The notes under the pieces were generated by a model. That model was not told the origin of the DNA. It saw only the letters and a program-made list of their open reading frames with translations, and made no database searches. Made by a program: the position numbers and the translations under genes. From Loxodes magnus (taxonomy: Eukaryota; Ciliophora; Karyorelictea; Loxodida; Loxodidae): a stretch of DNA of 64,000 nucleotides. Positions 21,745 to 35,023 of the stretch are shown here, in pieces (the stretch's first letter is position 1; each line of letters opens with the position of its first letter). The DNA lies in contig CAMPDV010000005.1 of NCBI GenBank assembly GCA_946699065.1, positions 1,612,001 to 1,676,000 on the forward strand. The letters run 5' to 3'.

Positions 21745-24700
21745 ATGGACGTCAAAGGAAATTAAAAAAAAGTTAACTATACTAAAGTTAGATCAAATGC
21801 CTAAGTCGAATATACTAGAGGTAGATCTAATGCGACAGTCGAATTTGAAAATTTTGAGTAGATTTTGAATGAAATGAGCAAACTAGATAATTAAACTAAC
21901 ACTGGAGAGGATACAAATAATTAAAACATCAAAAAACCCGAAAACAAAAAATAAAAAAAAGAAAGTCAAAAAGATAAAAAAGAGCAGACCAAATAGTAGA
22001 ACATGATTAAGCAAAAAATTCTTCAAACATTTTCTTAGACTAACAAAAATAGCTAAGTAGAACCTAAGGATAATAAAAATAAGCTTTAAACTTATGTAAA
22101 TAAATAGTTACTTGAAATCATCCAAGATACTGATGAAGAAGATGAAACATCATTTGGTGAAAATGTTCCTTTTCCTTAATAAGATTCATTAAGAAATATT
22201 TCAGGCCAAAAGCGAGGTAGTAAATCTGTTTACTAACAGTCTCCTGGAAATGATTTTTAAAATGGAGATGAAAGTAATAAAAATAATAAGTTAGCTTGAT
22301 CCATTAGCTAATATGATAACGAGCAGGTTAGTGATCGAAAAGCTTTTAGATTCAATGCTTCTTAAGAATTTTTAAATAGTCTAAATACTCTTATTAAAGT
22401 TGGCGAAAAAAATCCTTAAGAATAAGAACAAAAAGAAAAGCAAGAGGTTAAAAACTAGGAAAGTGAAGAAGATCTTGCATTTTTTGCTTAAAAATTAAAG
22501 GAAATTTAAATGTAAGCAAAACTTGAAGAAACTTAGAAGAAAAAAGGGGATTAAAATCTATAAGGAACTAAAGATTTGAGTAAAAACGAATTAATTTTAA
22601 GTAATCAATAAACCTAAAATATGAATACAAGTGCTTCAAATCAAATACTAGAAGAAACTATAAATATAAATGCTTAAAATATTATCAAATAAAGTCAAAA
22701 TGATCCAAGCTAAAAGAATTTAAATGAGGAAAAAGAAATAATTAATTCCTATTAAAATGAAAAAGATAATGAAGCAATAAGTCAAGAAATTGTTTAGTAG
22801 TTAAAGGAAGAAAAGAATTAAGAAATAAATAAAGAAAAAAATAGGGAAAATATTGAAGTGAAGTCTAATTAATAAAATGAAGAAGAAGATAAGCAAAAGT
22901 AAGAAAATCCAAGGCAACAAAATGATTAAAATAATGAATAGAAGATAATTAAAGGCAATAATCAATAAGAGAATGTTTAAAAAAACTAATTTTAAATCAG
23001 CATTATAAGTATTCCAGAAAATGAAGAAAGTAATAAACTAAATTTAAATAAAAAGAGAAGTCTTAAGCAATAAAATCCTATTTAGAAACAAGAAGAAGAA
23101 AAAATACTATAGCAAAGTGTAGAAGAAAAAAATGTTTAAAAAGTTGAATAATAAGATTAAAATTAGTTATAAAATAAAGAATAAAAATTAGAAAATTTGC
23201 AAAATAGTCAATAAAAACCAACCGAAGAAAATCTTGAAACTGTATAATTGTAAGAATAAAACCTTACCGTATAAATATAATAGTAAGAGTCTGAAGTTAT
23301 AAACTAATAAACATCAGATAAAGTTAGTTAAGAAGAAAACCTCCAAATGAAAAACGAAAAAGTGAATCCTTTACTTCATTAAAGCGAAGAATCTTAAAAA
23401 TAAGTTTAAGAAACAAACGAAATGTTTCCATAATAATTTCAAAGTTACTATCTATAAGCATCTGATGTTCAAAAGGATTAAAATTAAAATTTTAGCAGCT
23501 AATATTTAACACTAAGTCCCAAATCTAATTTAACTCATGTAGAAGTAGCATCTGATTAAATAACACAATTGGTAACTTCATCTTATTATAAAATTGAAGA
23601 GAAACAAAAAACTAGAGAAAAAAAATAGGGCATTTTTGATAAATTTTCAACAGGAATTAAATAAATATTTACAACTTAGGTAAAAAAGCAAATTCCTTAA
23701 TTAGCTCAAAATTAAAGATATGAAGTAAGAACAAGGGAGAACTGAAAATAATAAGAAATCTTGAATTTCTCAAACGAAGCAGATAAAATTACAAAATCAA
23801 AATACAAAAAAAGAAAAGAAAGCGATGATAATCAATATTAAGATTAAACTAAGAATGACACTTTCTAGAGAATTAGAAGAACAAGCTCTTTTGAAACAAA
23901 TTTTAGATGTAAATAATGCAATAAACTTTTTCTATCTAGTGAACACTTAATTTGCTCTTTATGCCATGATGATTTCTGCTATAATTGTCTTAATGGCAAA
24001 AAATATTTAGAAAACAAAGAGTATGTAAAGCTTGCTTATTTCTGAGTGTAAAAGCATAAGTAGATGTATATCCTTGATTAAAACATAAAAAAACATGAAA
24101 ACTTTTTTTAAGTGTGTCGTTCATGTTTAGGAAGACTTTGCAAATACCATTTACCTGCTAGTCTCTACTAAGTTTATGAAAATATCTAATAGTAAATTAT
24201 AAAAAAGCACCAGCAACTAAAAGAAATCAAAAAGAGAATGAAAAATCATAAATTAGAAACGTAATTATGAGAAGAGAAGATAAGTGAGTAAGATAAAAAA
24301 ACGCTTAATTAGAAGTTAAAGCATCAGGAAAATATAAACTTCTATAAAAATTAAGAAAAAAGCCTAATTTAAAATAATCAGCTAATCCAATAATAAATTT
24401 AAGATTATTAGGTTAAAATAAAAAATTAGATGAAAAAAATTGAAAAGGAAAGAAAGCAAAACCATAGAATTCAAATAGAGAATCAAGGTGTTTTATTTGA
24501 GAAATATAACATAATGTAATCGATTGAAAACAATATTTCTGAGGCTTTTCATCTAGAAAATTATGTGGAATAAGTAACGAATTAAAGTGAAATCGAAAGA
24601 ATTGAAGAGAAGTAAAAAAATAAAAATAGTGATAGTAAAAAGAGATTTGCTTCTGGTGATTTTAAGTTTTAATTTAGAACTTTTGATGAGGATGAAAGCT

Positions 24701-24828
24701 AAGATCAAGAAAAATAACAATTTTATGTTAATTAAATGAAGCCTTAAAATAAAATCTATAGCTATCTTCTTTAATCTGATTTCTTAAAAATAGAAGTTCT
24801 TTTATCTTAAAAATAAATAAAATAATGA
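21745..24828 (+). CDS. Gln/Glu/Lys-rich protein with one cross-brace (FYVE/RING-like) zinc finger and coiled coils
   Basis: 1027 aa, uninterrupted. Residues 1-700 are low-complexity and rich in Gln, Asn, Glu and Lys, with runs where UAA, UAG and CAA alternate as Gln. Near 720-800 sits one zinc domain: FRCKQCNKLF, LICSLCHDDFCYNCLNG, then CRSCLGRLCKYHL. The Cys-pair spacing suits a cross-brace fold, but the R-HHC signature of true FYVE domains is missing, so lipid binding should not be assumed. Residues 800-960 are strongly helical and charged, likely coiled coil. Two near-repeats open the protein (TKVRSNAQVEYTRGRSNATVE). It ends SQKQIKQ then UGA, with UAA (Gln) as the codon just before the stop. 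Function unknown. Confidence 0.8.
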
Positions 24829-25223
24829 ATATAATCTATAAAATATATGAGTGTTTCTCTATCTTATAATGTCAGATTTAAGTTATAATGATATTTCTAC
24901 TTTTTCTTGTATTTTAAAATGAATTATATTGCAGTTCTCTTAAAGAAGTAATTTTATTGCTTTTTCTTTTATAATTAACTATATTATGCTTCATCTATAC
25001 TGTTAAGACATATCTTTTTAGTTCCTGTTTTATTTAATACCTTTGGTTATTCTAGCTATACTAATAAGGATAAACTTAAGCAAAAATAAAGGACAAAAGA
25101 TAAGAGAAATATAAAAAGGATATTAATAGATAGACAATAGAAGAAATAGCTAGATAGAGCTATTTAAAATCTAAATTAAACAAGAGATCACAATAGTTAA
25201 TATAAGTTTTAATCTTATTAAAG
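24829..25223. other. AT-rich intergenic DNA
   Basis: A 395-bp spacer between two + strand genes. Nothing recognisable. Confidence 0.5.
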
Positions 25224-27419
25224 ATGCAAGAAGATTTATTAAAAGAAGAGCCTGATCAAGAAAATTAAATCTAACAAAAAACTTGCTGCTGCTTCGGATC
25301 TAAGCAATAAAGAAGGAAATCTTCCTTTAAACTTAAGGAAAAATTTTAAAATTATTGATCTTAATTCCAGACCTTTCTAGGATTGGAGAAAGAAGATGAT
25401 CCTTTTAATCTAATTTTTAAGCTATATGCAGGATAGGACTGCATTGAAGATTTGAAAAACTGTAGACTTCTACCTAATAGTAAAGCAAAAATGAGATATG
25501 ACTTAGAATATTATATCCCATAAATAATTAATTATATAATTTTTGGCCAATACAATAAATCAGAGGAAATACTTCTCTTTCTAGTTTGATGTTGTGAGCA
25601 ATCTTTCTATTTTGCACATCTAACATGGTGGTTTTTAAACTCTTTGAGGTAAATTTCGTAAGTTGCTGCGGATTTATAGAAAATAGTAGAAACTGCTTTA
25701 AAAAGGAATTAAGAGGTTCTATTTTTTCCTAATTCAAGGGAATATTTGAAAAAGTGAAGTAGATCTGATAGAATTGAAGATATAAGCTTGTTTTTAGACT
25801 AATATGGAAATGCAGAGCTTAATGTAAATATCAGTCCTCCTATTTCATTCAAAGACTTTGCTATCAAAATTTATGCTGATGAACCTTATAAATCAAGCTT
25901 AGAATTTTGGTAAAGCTTAGCCTTTTTAACAACAGAAGCTAATAAACACTAAAGTGATATAAAAGAGTTTACAAAAGAGGCTCTCACTTAGATAAATAAA
26001 AGCATGCCTTCTAATATCTACTTTCCTTTCCAAAAAAAATGTGTCATTCTTTGTGCTCCTGTGAGTGAAGCCAAATTTCTAAAAACCAAAATGCGTAGTC
26101 CTTTATTCATCTATTTTGAAGTTTTCAAGCCTTTCCAAGAAGCAGTTTATTTTTAAAGATAATATAGTTTTGCTTCAGAGGAAAGCAACTAAATTAGAAC
26201 TTAAAGCTTACCTGGAATAGATGCTTCTTATAGTATTTAGAAGTACTAAATTTTGAGTAGTATAGAGCGAGGCCTGAATGAAGAAAGTAATGAGAGGTTT
26301 TATAATAAATCAGTTGGATTTGAAAGTCTAAACATTAAACTCAGCAAACCTCAAGATCCTAATTTTTAATATTTGGATGTTGCGAAGTTTTCATGTTATT
26401 TTGATTTGTAAAGAAAGTAGCTAGAGACTATTGTAGAAGAAAAAAGAGTTCCAAAAAGTAGCAGATTTCAATATGAAAACTAATAAAATTTGATTATATC
26501 TTAAGAAGATCAATATGAATTTGTTGATGTCACTAGCTTTTTTGGAGAAAACCTTGAGTAATTTAAGAACAGAGTTAGAAGTCAATCTCCTTATGGAAGT
26601 CTCAAGACTTGAGATATTCATGCTTTGATTGTAAAATCAGGGGATGATTTAAGATAAGAGTAAGTGGCGATGCAGATGATTTCTTTATTCTAGCAAATCT
26701 TTTAATAAGAAAAGCTAAATTTAATTATAAGGAGATATGGAATTATTCCTATTAGTGAAGATGCAGGCTTAGTAGAAGTTATTCCTGATACGATTAGTCT
26801 ACATTAATTAAAAAAAGCGAAGCCCGATTGAACTTTAAACGAGTTTTTTATTTAAGAGTTTGGTACTCCTGACTCTAAAGAGTTCAAATAAGCCATTAAA
26901 AACTTTATGGAAAGTCTAGCAGGATATTCAATAGTTTGCTATATCCTATAGATCAAAGATAGACACAATGGAAATATTTTAATTGATAGGTAGGGTTGTA
27001 TTTGTCATATTGACTTTGGATTTTTCCTTAGTATTTCTCCCGGAGGTAATTTGGGATTTGAAAGAGCTCCATTCAAGCTAACAAAAGAATTTGTAGAACT
27101 ACTTGGTGGTCCCAGATCAAACGCATTTAGACAATTCAGAGCTCTTTGCGTTTAAGGTTTCATTGCAGCAAGAAAATAAGCACATAAAATAACTGGTTTG
27201 CTTGAAATGCTTAGAAATGGCTATGGTCAATAATTACCTTGCTTTTCTGGAGGTGATAGAGCGATATAGTCTTTGGTAATGAGATTTCACCCTAGATAAA
27301 ACATGAGTCGAGCAGATTGTGGAGAATATATAAATAGATTGATAAATGAAAGTTTAGAACATTGGACAACTAAATGGTACGATCGTTTTCAGTATTATTG
27401 CCAAGGAATATTCATGTGA
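25224..27419 (+). CDS. PI4KB: phosphatidylinositol 4-kinase, type III beta-like
   Basis: 731 aa, intron-free, near the length of animal PI4KB (about 800). It phosphorylates PtdIns at the 4 position on Golgi-type and endosomal membranes. The N-terminal part (about 95-140) is a helical lipid-kinase-unique-like region (YIPQIINYIIFGQYNKSEE). The kinase lobe starts near 460 with SPYGSLKTWDIHALIVKSGD and DDLRQEQVAMQM. The catalytic loop is KDRHNGNILID near 577 and the activation motif is HIDFGF near 595. NLGFERAPFKLTKEFVELLG and the C-terminal TTKWYDRFQYYCQGIF are PI3K/PI4K hallmarks. SPYG plus AGYSIVCYILQIKDRHNGN favours III beta over the much larger III alpha, although SPGGNLG recalls III alpha. 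All catalytic residues are present. CCCFG near the N-terminus could be lipidated. The stop is UGA after GIFM. Confidence 0.95.
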
Positions 27420-28736
27420 TACAATATATTCTTTAACAAAATCTTTGATATTTATTGCTATAATAAGATAGCATCCTTATTCAAACTAAGTATTAAATGA
27501 GTAAAATCTCTCAACAAAATACATCTAAAATATTTACTTATATTCTAACCCCAAATCTTTATTAAAGTTGCTAAATAATATTATTGTCTTCAATAATATT
27601 TAGCTTTCAATTATAGCAGGACTATTAACAAGTTTTACATCCTCAGATATAAAAGTTACTTATGAAGCAAAGGATTCTTAATTGCATTAATTAGAATATA
27701 TTATTTAAAGCTAAATATAAAGCAGCATTGCTATGCATTTTTTAGGTTACTTTAAATTCAAAAAATGAGTTTGAATGTATGCTTTAAAGAATTAAAAGAT
27801 TAACCTTAAATATTTAAAGCTTCTAGCTTATCCAAAGATGAATTAGCTAAAATAACCAATTGTAATATACTAAAGAATTTACCTTTTGATTTTATGAGAT
27901 CTAAAGAGAAGTAAATTATTAGTTCAGACAATGGACTCTAATTTAAGAACTAATAAGCTAGAATATTATTTAGCATCTCTAATAAATCAGAAAGAAGATA
28001 TTTAGTCTCTATTGTTAATTATTTATTTACATCTCTAAATCTACTGAGAATATTGGAAATTAATAAGACTCAATACAATAAAAATCTAATAGCTTAAGAT
28101 TAATCTAGATATAATAAAGCAAATCAAGTTTATACTGGTTTAAAGCATTATATTAATCTTAATTATAATAATCTAATTTTCATTAATAATTCTTATTTGA
28201 GAAATCCAAACTAGTAAAAGAAATATCAATATAACTTGAATAAGGTATCTTAAGGAAAAATTAAAATGATAAGGAATATTTAAAGCATTCAAAACTCTAT
28301 AATATTATAAGTAGATTTGCTTAATTCAAATACTATATTAATAAGGATATTACTTAATATATCAAGTTAAATAGATATAATTAAAGAGTTATTTAAGTAC
28401 TTTAAATTTATAAATTAAGTAAGGAAGTAAATTAAATAGTTAAAAAGCTTATAGATTATAAAAGATTGATAGTTATTTATTTATAAAGAATAAAAAATAA
28501 AATTACATTAAGATTTAAAATAATTGATATGCTTATGAATGTAAAACAACTATGAAACTATTATTATTTCAAGCAGATTAAACTAACAATTCAACACTTA
28601 TATGAAAGTTAATATCATTTATTACTAATAAAAAGATTATGTAAGCACTTATAGAATATCTATTACTAAGGTTAAATAATATCTTATATAGATATAGAAA
28701 AAATTAAAGGATCTAATAAATGTCTATAAGCATAAA
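27420..28736. other. AT-rich region between convergent genes
   Basis: 1.3 kb joining the 3' ends of PI4KB (+) and the RBR ligase gene (-). Very AT-rich; no frame has normal amino-acid composition and no repeat is evident. Confidence 0.5.
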
Positions 28737-30872
28737 TCAACGCCCTAAATTTCCTCTAACATGTGAAGGTAGTGGAGGAGTTGTTCTATATGCATTAAAA
28801 AAAGAAATTGGTCTTGTCATCATTTCATTACAAATCGTCTTGCAACTCTTCTTTTTGCAGCATCCACATAAAAAGATGCAAAAAGTATGAATTAAAATTA
28901 TAGGATAAAATAATATAAAAAGAAAAACCAACAAAAATGCAACAGGTATAAATAAAAGACACATAACTGAATGTTATATTATCTTGCATTCAGTCACTGG
29001 TTTAGTTTATTTCAAATTAAAAAAGGCAGCGACAAGTGGATATCATATCATTATAAATATTGGAAATAAGCATAATGAAAATAAGAAAAAAATAACAGCA
29101 AGACAAGATTTTACTTTCTAATTCAGATAGTCAAATTTATTAAAAGATCAAGCTAAAAAATCATCTCCTAAATGAGGATCTCTATTTCTTTGAGCTTTAT
29201 CAAAAGCACAATTATAATAATGTCTAGATCCTCATTTTGCTCTACAAATGAAACAAAATTCGAATTTGCATTTGCATGTCATATGATCACAGCCTTCGTT
29301 TCTTTAAATAGCAAAATAGCAACTAGGACAAACTTAGAAATCTTTTTTAACAGCCCATTATCATATTTCATCAACTTCTTAGTCACATTTTTTGCCCTAG
29401 TGTCAAGCTCGTCCACATTAGAAACAAAACAGGTTATTACATTTATTACATTGAAGTTTATCTGAACCTTAATATTCTGCATATCCTCCACAGTTAACCT
29501 GTGGACATCATTTACAGTTAGGATTTGAATTGACAAAATTTGTTTCTTAAAATTTATTATACTTATTTCAAATTTCCTGAGTTACAAGTTTTTAAATTTA
29601 AGTTTTTTAAATTTATTAGTCGCATTCTTTCTGTGGACATTTTATTTTTTCAACATTACTATTTTTTATTTCGTTTTCAATATAACTTGAAAAGCAAATT
29701 TAGCAGAAGAAGTGTTAGCAACCTGAACTATACACATCATCTTTGGGATAAGAAACATAGCAAATTAAGCATTCTATTTCATTTCCCACTTAAATTTATC
29801 TAGCATTTTATATGTTCTGCTGAGAAGAAATAGTTTATATTAAAGAAGGCATTCTTAAGCTTTCTTTTGATTATATTTCCTAAAACTAATGCTGAAGATG
29901 TACCACTCTTTGTTACATATTTTATTCTTCTATTTTCATTGAATCTGCTTTTTTTTATATATTTTATATTCTGTTTTGACTTTAAAGATCAATATGCATA
30001 ATTTTTCCTTTATGACATATGAAACAATACTCCGCTGATTCTTTTGGCTCATGAATTTTGATTGATACATACTCATGCTGATAAATTCCTCTAGAGTCAG
30101 GAATACAAAAATCAATTAATTCATTTAAGTCTATAAACCCATAATGATCAATACATCTTATAGCAATGTCTCTATTGATTCCCTTAACAATAGCATCAAG
30201 AATTAATTCCTCTCTTGGTCTTTATTTTTATGTGTGAAGAGTTTCTTTTCTTTTAAAATGACTTGACTATTGATGTTTCAGAGAGCCGTATAAAGATCTC
30301 TACTATGCATTTCTCAAACTAGAAACATGCTATATTACTTCTATTTAATCTGAAGGATCTTTTTATTAAAGACTTTATATAGCTATCAAAGTTGGCATTT
30401 AATCATTAATAGTACTTTCTTGCTAAGAAATTTGCACTTTAATTTAAGGTGGCTATATTAAATCTGGCAGCTCTATTTTTATCTAGATTTCCCCTAATTC
30501 TTTGCTTGGACTGTTAATTCTTTATGAACTTAAATTTTAATCTCAGTTCTGCATAATTTAGAAAGTACCTATTTCTTCATTTTTTACCGTTTGACTTTAT
30601 TAAGCTTAAATAGCTTCTATTTCAGAAACTTGAAGTGGTAAATATGATTTAAGCAATGAGGGAGAATCTTGATTATTTTGCTATTGCATATTTTCATTTT
30701 TTGGATTAGTGATTTAACCTTCTATTACAATCTCTTTAAGAGCATTATCTGATTATGGTTAGAGTGATTTAGTATTTTTTTAATTGTCTTTATCTTATTC
30801 CTAGTCTTTTTGGGGAAGTTCCTAGTGAGATTTTGTATTTTCTAAGCCAAAGAAAGATTTAATAGCTTCCAT
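28737..30872 (-). CDS. RBR (RING-IBR-RING) E3 ubiquitin ligase with C-terminal transmembrane helices
   Basis: 711 aa, no intron. Residues 1-350 are a polar, Gln/Ser-rich extension containing a separate CFICHKGK motif. RING1 is near 368-417 (IECLICYVSYPKDD, GCQHFFCQICF, CPQKEC). IBR is near 453-496 (NCKWCPQVNCGGYAEYQGSD, LQCNKCNNLFCFQCGRAWH). RING2 is near 515-555 (CPSC, RNEGCDHMTCKCKFEFCFIC). The Cys of GCDHM (C528) sits where RBR enzymes carry the thioester-forming Cys. Two hydrophobic helices follow near 590-612 and 637-665, as in RNF19/RNF144 proteins, so it is predicted to sit in a membrane with the RBR module facing the cytosol. The C-terminus is basic and Pro-rich. It ends at UGA after HVRGNLGR. 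The catalytic mechanism is by family inference. Confidence 0.94.
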
Positions 30873-33199
30873 TATTTTGATAAATTTATAAGATTTTCTT
30901 TAAAAATCATTTATCAAATACTTAAATCATATATCCATCAAACTTCCTAAACTATATTAATACTAAATTTACTTTTATCTATAAAGCTTCAATTTATACT
31001 TTATAATTATCTTCTCTAACTCTTAAAGCTATTACCATTCTATTCCTTGCAAATCTATTATGCCATACTTTAGTTTACTGTCTCATCTTGCTAATTTAGC
31101 ATGAAACATTAAATTAGAATCAATTTAAAAGAAATAAATTTGGCTTTAACATTTAGTAGATATTATTAGCTTTAAATTATTTTTGAAGTAGATATATTTG
31201 TAACTCTAATTTAAAGATTAACTACTTCATTATATAATAATGCTTTTACTTATCATTTTCACTCTTTATTATAATAGAAATATTTATCAGTTAAATAGAA
31301 TTATATTATCCTTTAATTACAATGCTATTTTTCTTTTCACTATTTCTTTCCCTTGCAAAACCAAAGCACTTAAATTTCCTGATGAAGTAAAATTAAAAAT
31401 AATAGCAAAAGTATAAAAGCTAGATCATATTAGATATAAAGTTCCAATAGCAGCTATCTTTGATATTAAAGTATATGCTTTTTGTCTTTTAAAATTAACT
31501 TCCCATATTCTTTATTTTCTAGTTATTAAATTAGCTATATTCCTATATTTAAAGCTATTTAACGTTTATATTCATAAGATATTTAGTTATAAAGCTTTTT
31601 AGTTTCTGTTTTTATATAGTTTAAGCTAATAAAGTTCTAGACAGCTGTTTAGTGTTGTATATATAATAATATTAAGGAGTTACCTTATAATAAACTTGCT
31701 TTAGAATCAATTATCTACTTTTTATTATTATGTAGTCTCTAAAGAAAATTAAATTAATTCCTTAGAAATAGAGGGAAGTTATAAAATATCTGAGCTTGGG
31801 ATATTGCAAGATGAAAGAGACTAAGAGATTTAAGAAGCATAAACTTTTATTTTTATCGTAATTTGTATGATTGCTTCAATTAATTATACAGTTATACCAA
31901 CATTACTAAAATTGAAACTCTTATAGTTTATTACTATTATAATGCAGCCTCAACTATTTTATGCAAGATACAGCTAATATTATTTTGATAATTTATATAA
32001 TCTTAGATTAATGTTTAAATATCAAATTAAGTATAAATAAAATTAATAGTAAGAGCCTTAGGAATTAATAAAGGTTATTAGTTAGGTTTATATATTAAAG
32101 ATGAAGAGTTATAGTATAATTAGAAGATTGCTTTATTATGGTTTATTTATTATTATTGTTCATTGCTTTCACTATTTTCTTTATTAGTTAATGTCTTTAG
32201 TTTTCATTATTGCTTAATAGAGATTATTATATTTATCTATTCAAGTATCTCTACAAGCTATACATAAATAAAGTTTCTATAAAGAACTTATTCAAGTAAG
32301 TGAGCAGGATATTGAGTTAAGATACCTAGTTTTAAGTAGCCAAGTTATTTTAGATTAATTAAGTTTAAACTGAAAACCAGATAATCAAGATTTATTGATA
32401 ATTGGGTGCCTTGATTGTATAATTTATTAAATATTATAGCCTTTTGCTTATTTGAACCATTTAATAATTAATCCTTTTGACTCTGCTATTAATTTTAATT
32501 GCCACTCTTGTGAGTTTATAGTTTCTTCAGTTTTAATTTATTTAAACTCTCTATAAATATCTAGTATACGCTTACAAAGCAGGAAAGAAGTATAAGTATA
32601 TTAAATAATTGATAGTAGAATGATAAAGGAATTATATATTAGATTATAAGAATAAAAGTAAACTAGAGTAAATTACCTTAAGGCTATAGCGTTTATTGCC
32701 TATAGAAGTCTATTAAATAGTGGTATAAGTATCATTACTCAATTATCTATAATATCATTACTTACAAGATACAAATAGAAGCTTCTATTTAAATTTAAGT
32801 TCATAAGATATTTGATTACAGAGAGCTATATGAGTAATAATTAGATGCTTACTTGCTGTATAATATCTTCAAAAGTATATAAAAAGAAATACTTAATCTT
32901 AACTTTACTATCTAAATAAGCTAGTTTATTAATAAGAAGTCAATTACTATAATTATTACTTCTAAGCTATATTTCACTCCTCTATCATAAAATTGCATCA
33001 ATAAGATATTTATAAATAAAGGATTGCTCTTATCAATAGAAGCCTTAAGCTTTTACTTTGCATAGCTTAATATAATTTACGAACTAAACAAGATCAAGCA
33101 AAGCCATAATAAGCAAGTGAATGATATAGTGGTAGAAAATAGTAAGTTGATAACAAAATATTGCATAATACTTTAATTATTGTTAGTAAAATATAAAGT
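30873..33199. other. long AT-rich divergent intergenic region
   Basis: 2.3 kb between the starts of the RBR gene (-) and the RING-H2 gene (+). No coding frame, RNA gene or repeat array is recognised. Confidence 0.5.
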
Positions 33200-34136
33200 A
33201 TGATGGAAAAGAAGAGAGAAATGGCTAACTTTAGAGGAAGGAAAATCATTACAGCTGAGTAAACAGTCATTAAGAAGTAGATTTCTAGAAAGTAAATGAC
33301 AAGTTAGAAATAACACAATCAAGATATGCAAAAGTAAAAATTTAATTCTAATTCAAAAAATAACTTAGCTTGTGAAAAGGTAAATCACTAAAATGAATAG
33401 CTCTAAAAAGAAATTGATGCTTTCAAACTGTAATAAAAAGAAAACTAAGAAATAATTAAGATGCAGGAATAAATGATTAATCAGCTCTAATTAAAAAATA
33501 GCCAAATGAAAAAACATCTTAAGGACTAAAAATTGTAAACTAGATAATTGATATCTATGAATCCTCAATTAACTTAAGATCCTGATATGCAGTTAGCTAT
33601 ATAATTAAGTGCTACTCAAGTTAATAATCCCCAATAGCAAATAAATGAGTTTTATAATCCTTATCGAGATTTTTAGCCTTACATTCCTTAATAGGAGTAT
33701 TTAAATAATAATCCTCAAAATAATTAAAATTTTGAATAGCAATATTCATATCAAATGGCTTTGGAAATGTAGAGAGAAGAATATTAAGAAATGAGATAAC
33801 AGATGAGAAAACAGATGATTTAAGAACATCCCGAACTCTTTAATCCTGATGAACTTTCTTATGAAGAATTACTTTTACTTGAAGAAAAAATGGGAAATGT
33901 TAGTAAAGGTTTGAATTAGAGTCAAATAGAAAGCATTCAAAATGTTAAAGTTAGCAATTTAATGATTGGAGTAATGTAAGTTTTTAGTATATAGTTGTAG
34001 TGTTTGTTAGTGCGAATTAGCATAGGGCGAGTTTGCTAAATAACTCAAATGCAAACATTTTTATCATAATGATTGTATCACAAAATGGCTGTAGTCCAAA
34101 AATACATGTCCAATTTGCCTCAAACTTGTTTAATGA
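33200..34136 (+). CDS. RING-H2 E3 ubiquitin ligase (BIG BROTHER-like)
   Basis: 305 aa after a 19-nt intron. The N-terminal 190 residues are Gln/Asn-rich with coiled-coil potential. LSYEELLLLEEKMGNVSKGL followed by NQSQIESIQNVKV is the segment that precedes the RING in BIG BROTHER/RNF-type ligases. The RING-H2 itself has C-x2-C-x14-C-x-H-x2-H-x2-C-x10-C-x2-C (CSVCQCEL, KCKHFYHNDCITKWL, CPIC). All eight zinc ligands are present, and the Trp between ligands 6 and 7 that contacts E2 enzymes is kept. It ends CLKLV-UAA-UGA. Two adjacent ATGs (33200, 33203) are possible starts. The substrate is unknown. Confidence 0.93.
33976..33994 (+). other. 19-nt intron in the RING-H2 gene
   Basis: GTAAGTTTTTAGTATATAG. 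It contains an internal TTTAG but only removal of all 19 nt puts the RING in frame: GVI joined to CSVCQCEL. Confidence 0.9.
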
Positions 34137-35023
34137 TAAATATTCTAATATATTTACTAAGAATCTAATAATAATCTTTTACTCCAAGTAATGTAATATT
34201 CATTAACTTTATCTAAATAACTAAACATCCACTCATTAATTTTAATAAATCATTTAAATTAAAATTATCTTCTTGAAGATAAGTAAAGCCAATAATCATT
34301 ATTAATAGGTTTCTTTACAATATCTTAAATTTATCTTAAGTTAAATAATTTACTCATAGCCATTATTTCTTAAACTAATAGCTTTGCTTATATCTACTTT
34401 AATTAAATAATCTCATTTCTAGTTAAGAAATTTTAAAAATTATATTTAGAGTTGCATGCCTACTTGTTTTAATTGTTTTATTTAATTAAGAGAAAGTTTG
34501 AACTTGATATTAAAGATCTTAATAAATATATCTAAAATTAAAATAAAAAAGGGTTTATCATTATTAAATCAATAATTTATATTAGATACTTTTTATTATA
34601 TAAGGATGCTTTAATTTCAATTATTTTAGCTATTTTCTTGTCTTAGTTTATGAGATATACTTAAAAAATAGTTTTCTATATTGACTAATAATTAATAGTT
34701 TGGAAAGATATTTATAAACTAAATAAGCTTATAGCGTTTAGTATTAGCTTGTTTGTCGCTTAATAGCATTGTATGATTTGATAAGCTTATGCGTAAATCC
34801 TAAATTAATGCTACTATAGTATTTAGAATCTTTGCTTCATTATTTCAATAACTAGTTTTATATCTCTAATAAGTATTCTCTTTGCTTTATTCTTTAGGAA
34901 ACTCTTCTCTAGTAAATTTAATGATAGCACTTTGTACTTATTTCTTGATATACTAAATAAACGAAGACCTAGTCTTATGATATTAAGGTTAATTTAAAAA
35001 GACTAGTAATAATAAAGAGTGAA
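34137..35023. other. AT-rich intergenic DNA
   Basis: Between the RING-H2 gene and an orphan gene, both +. Nothing recognisable. Confidence 0.5.
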
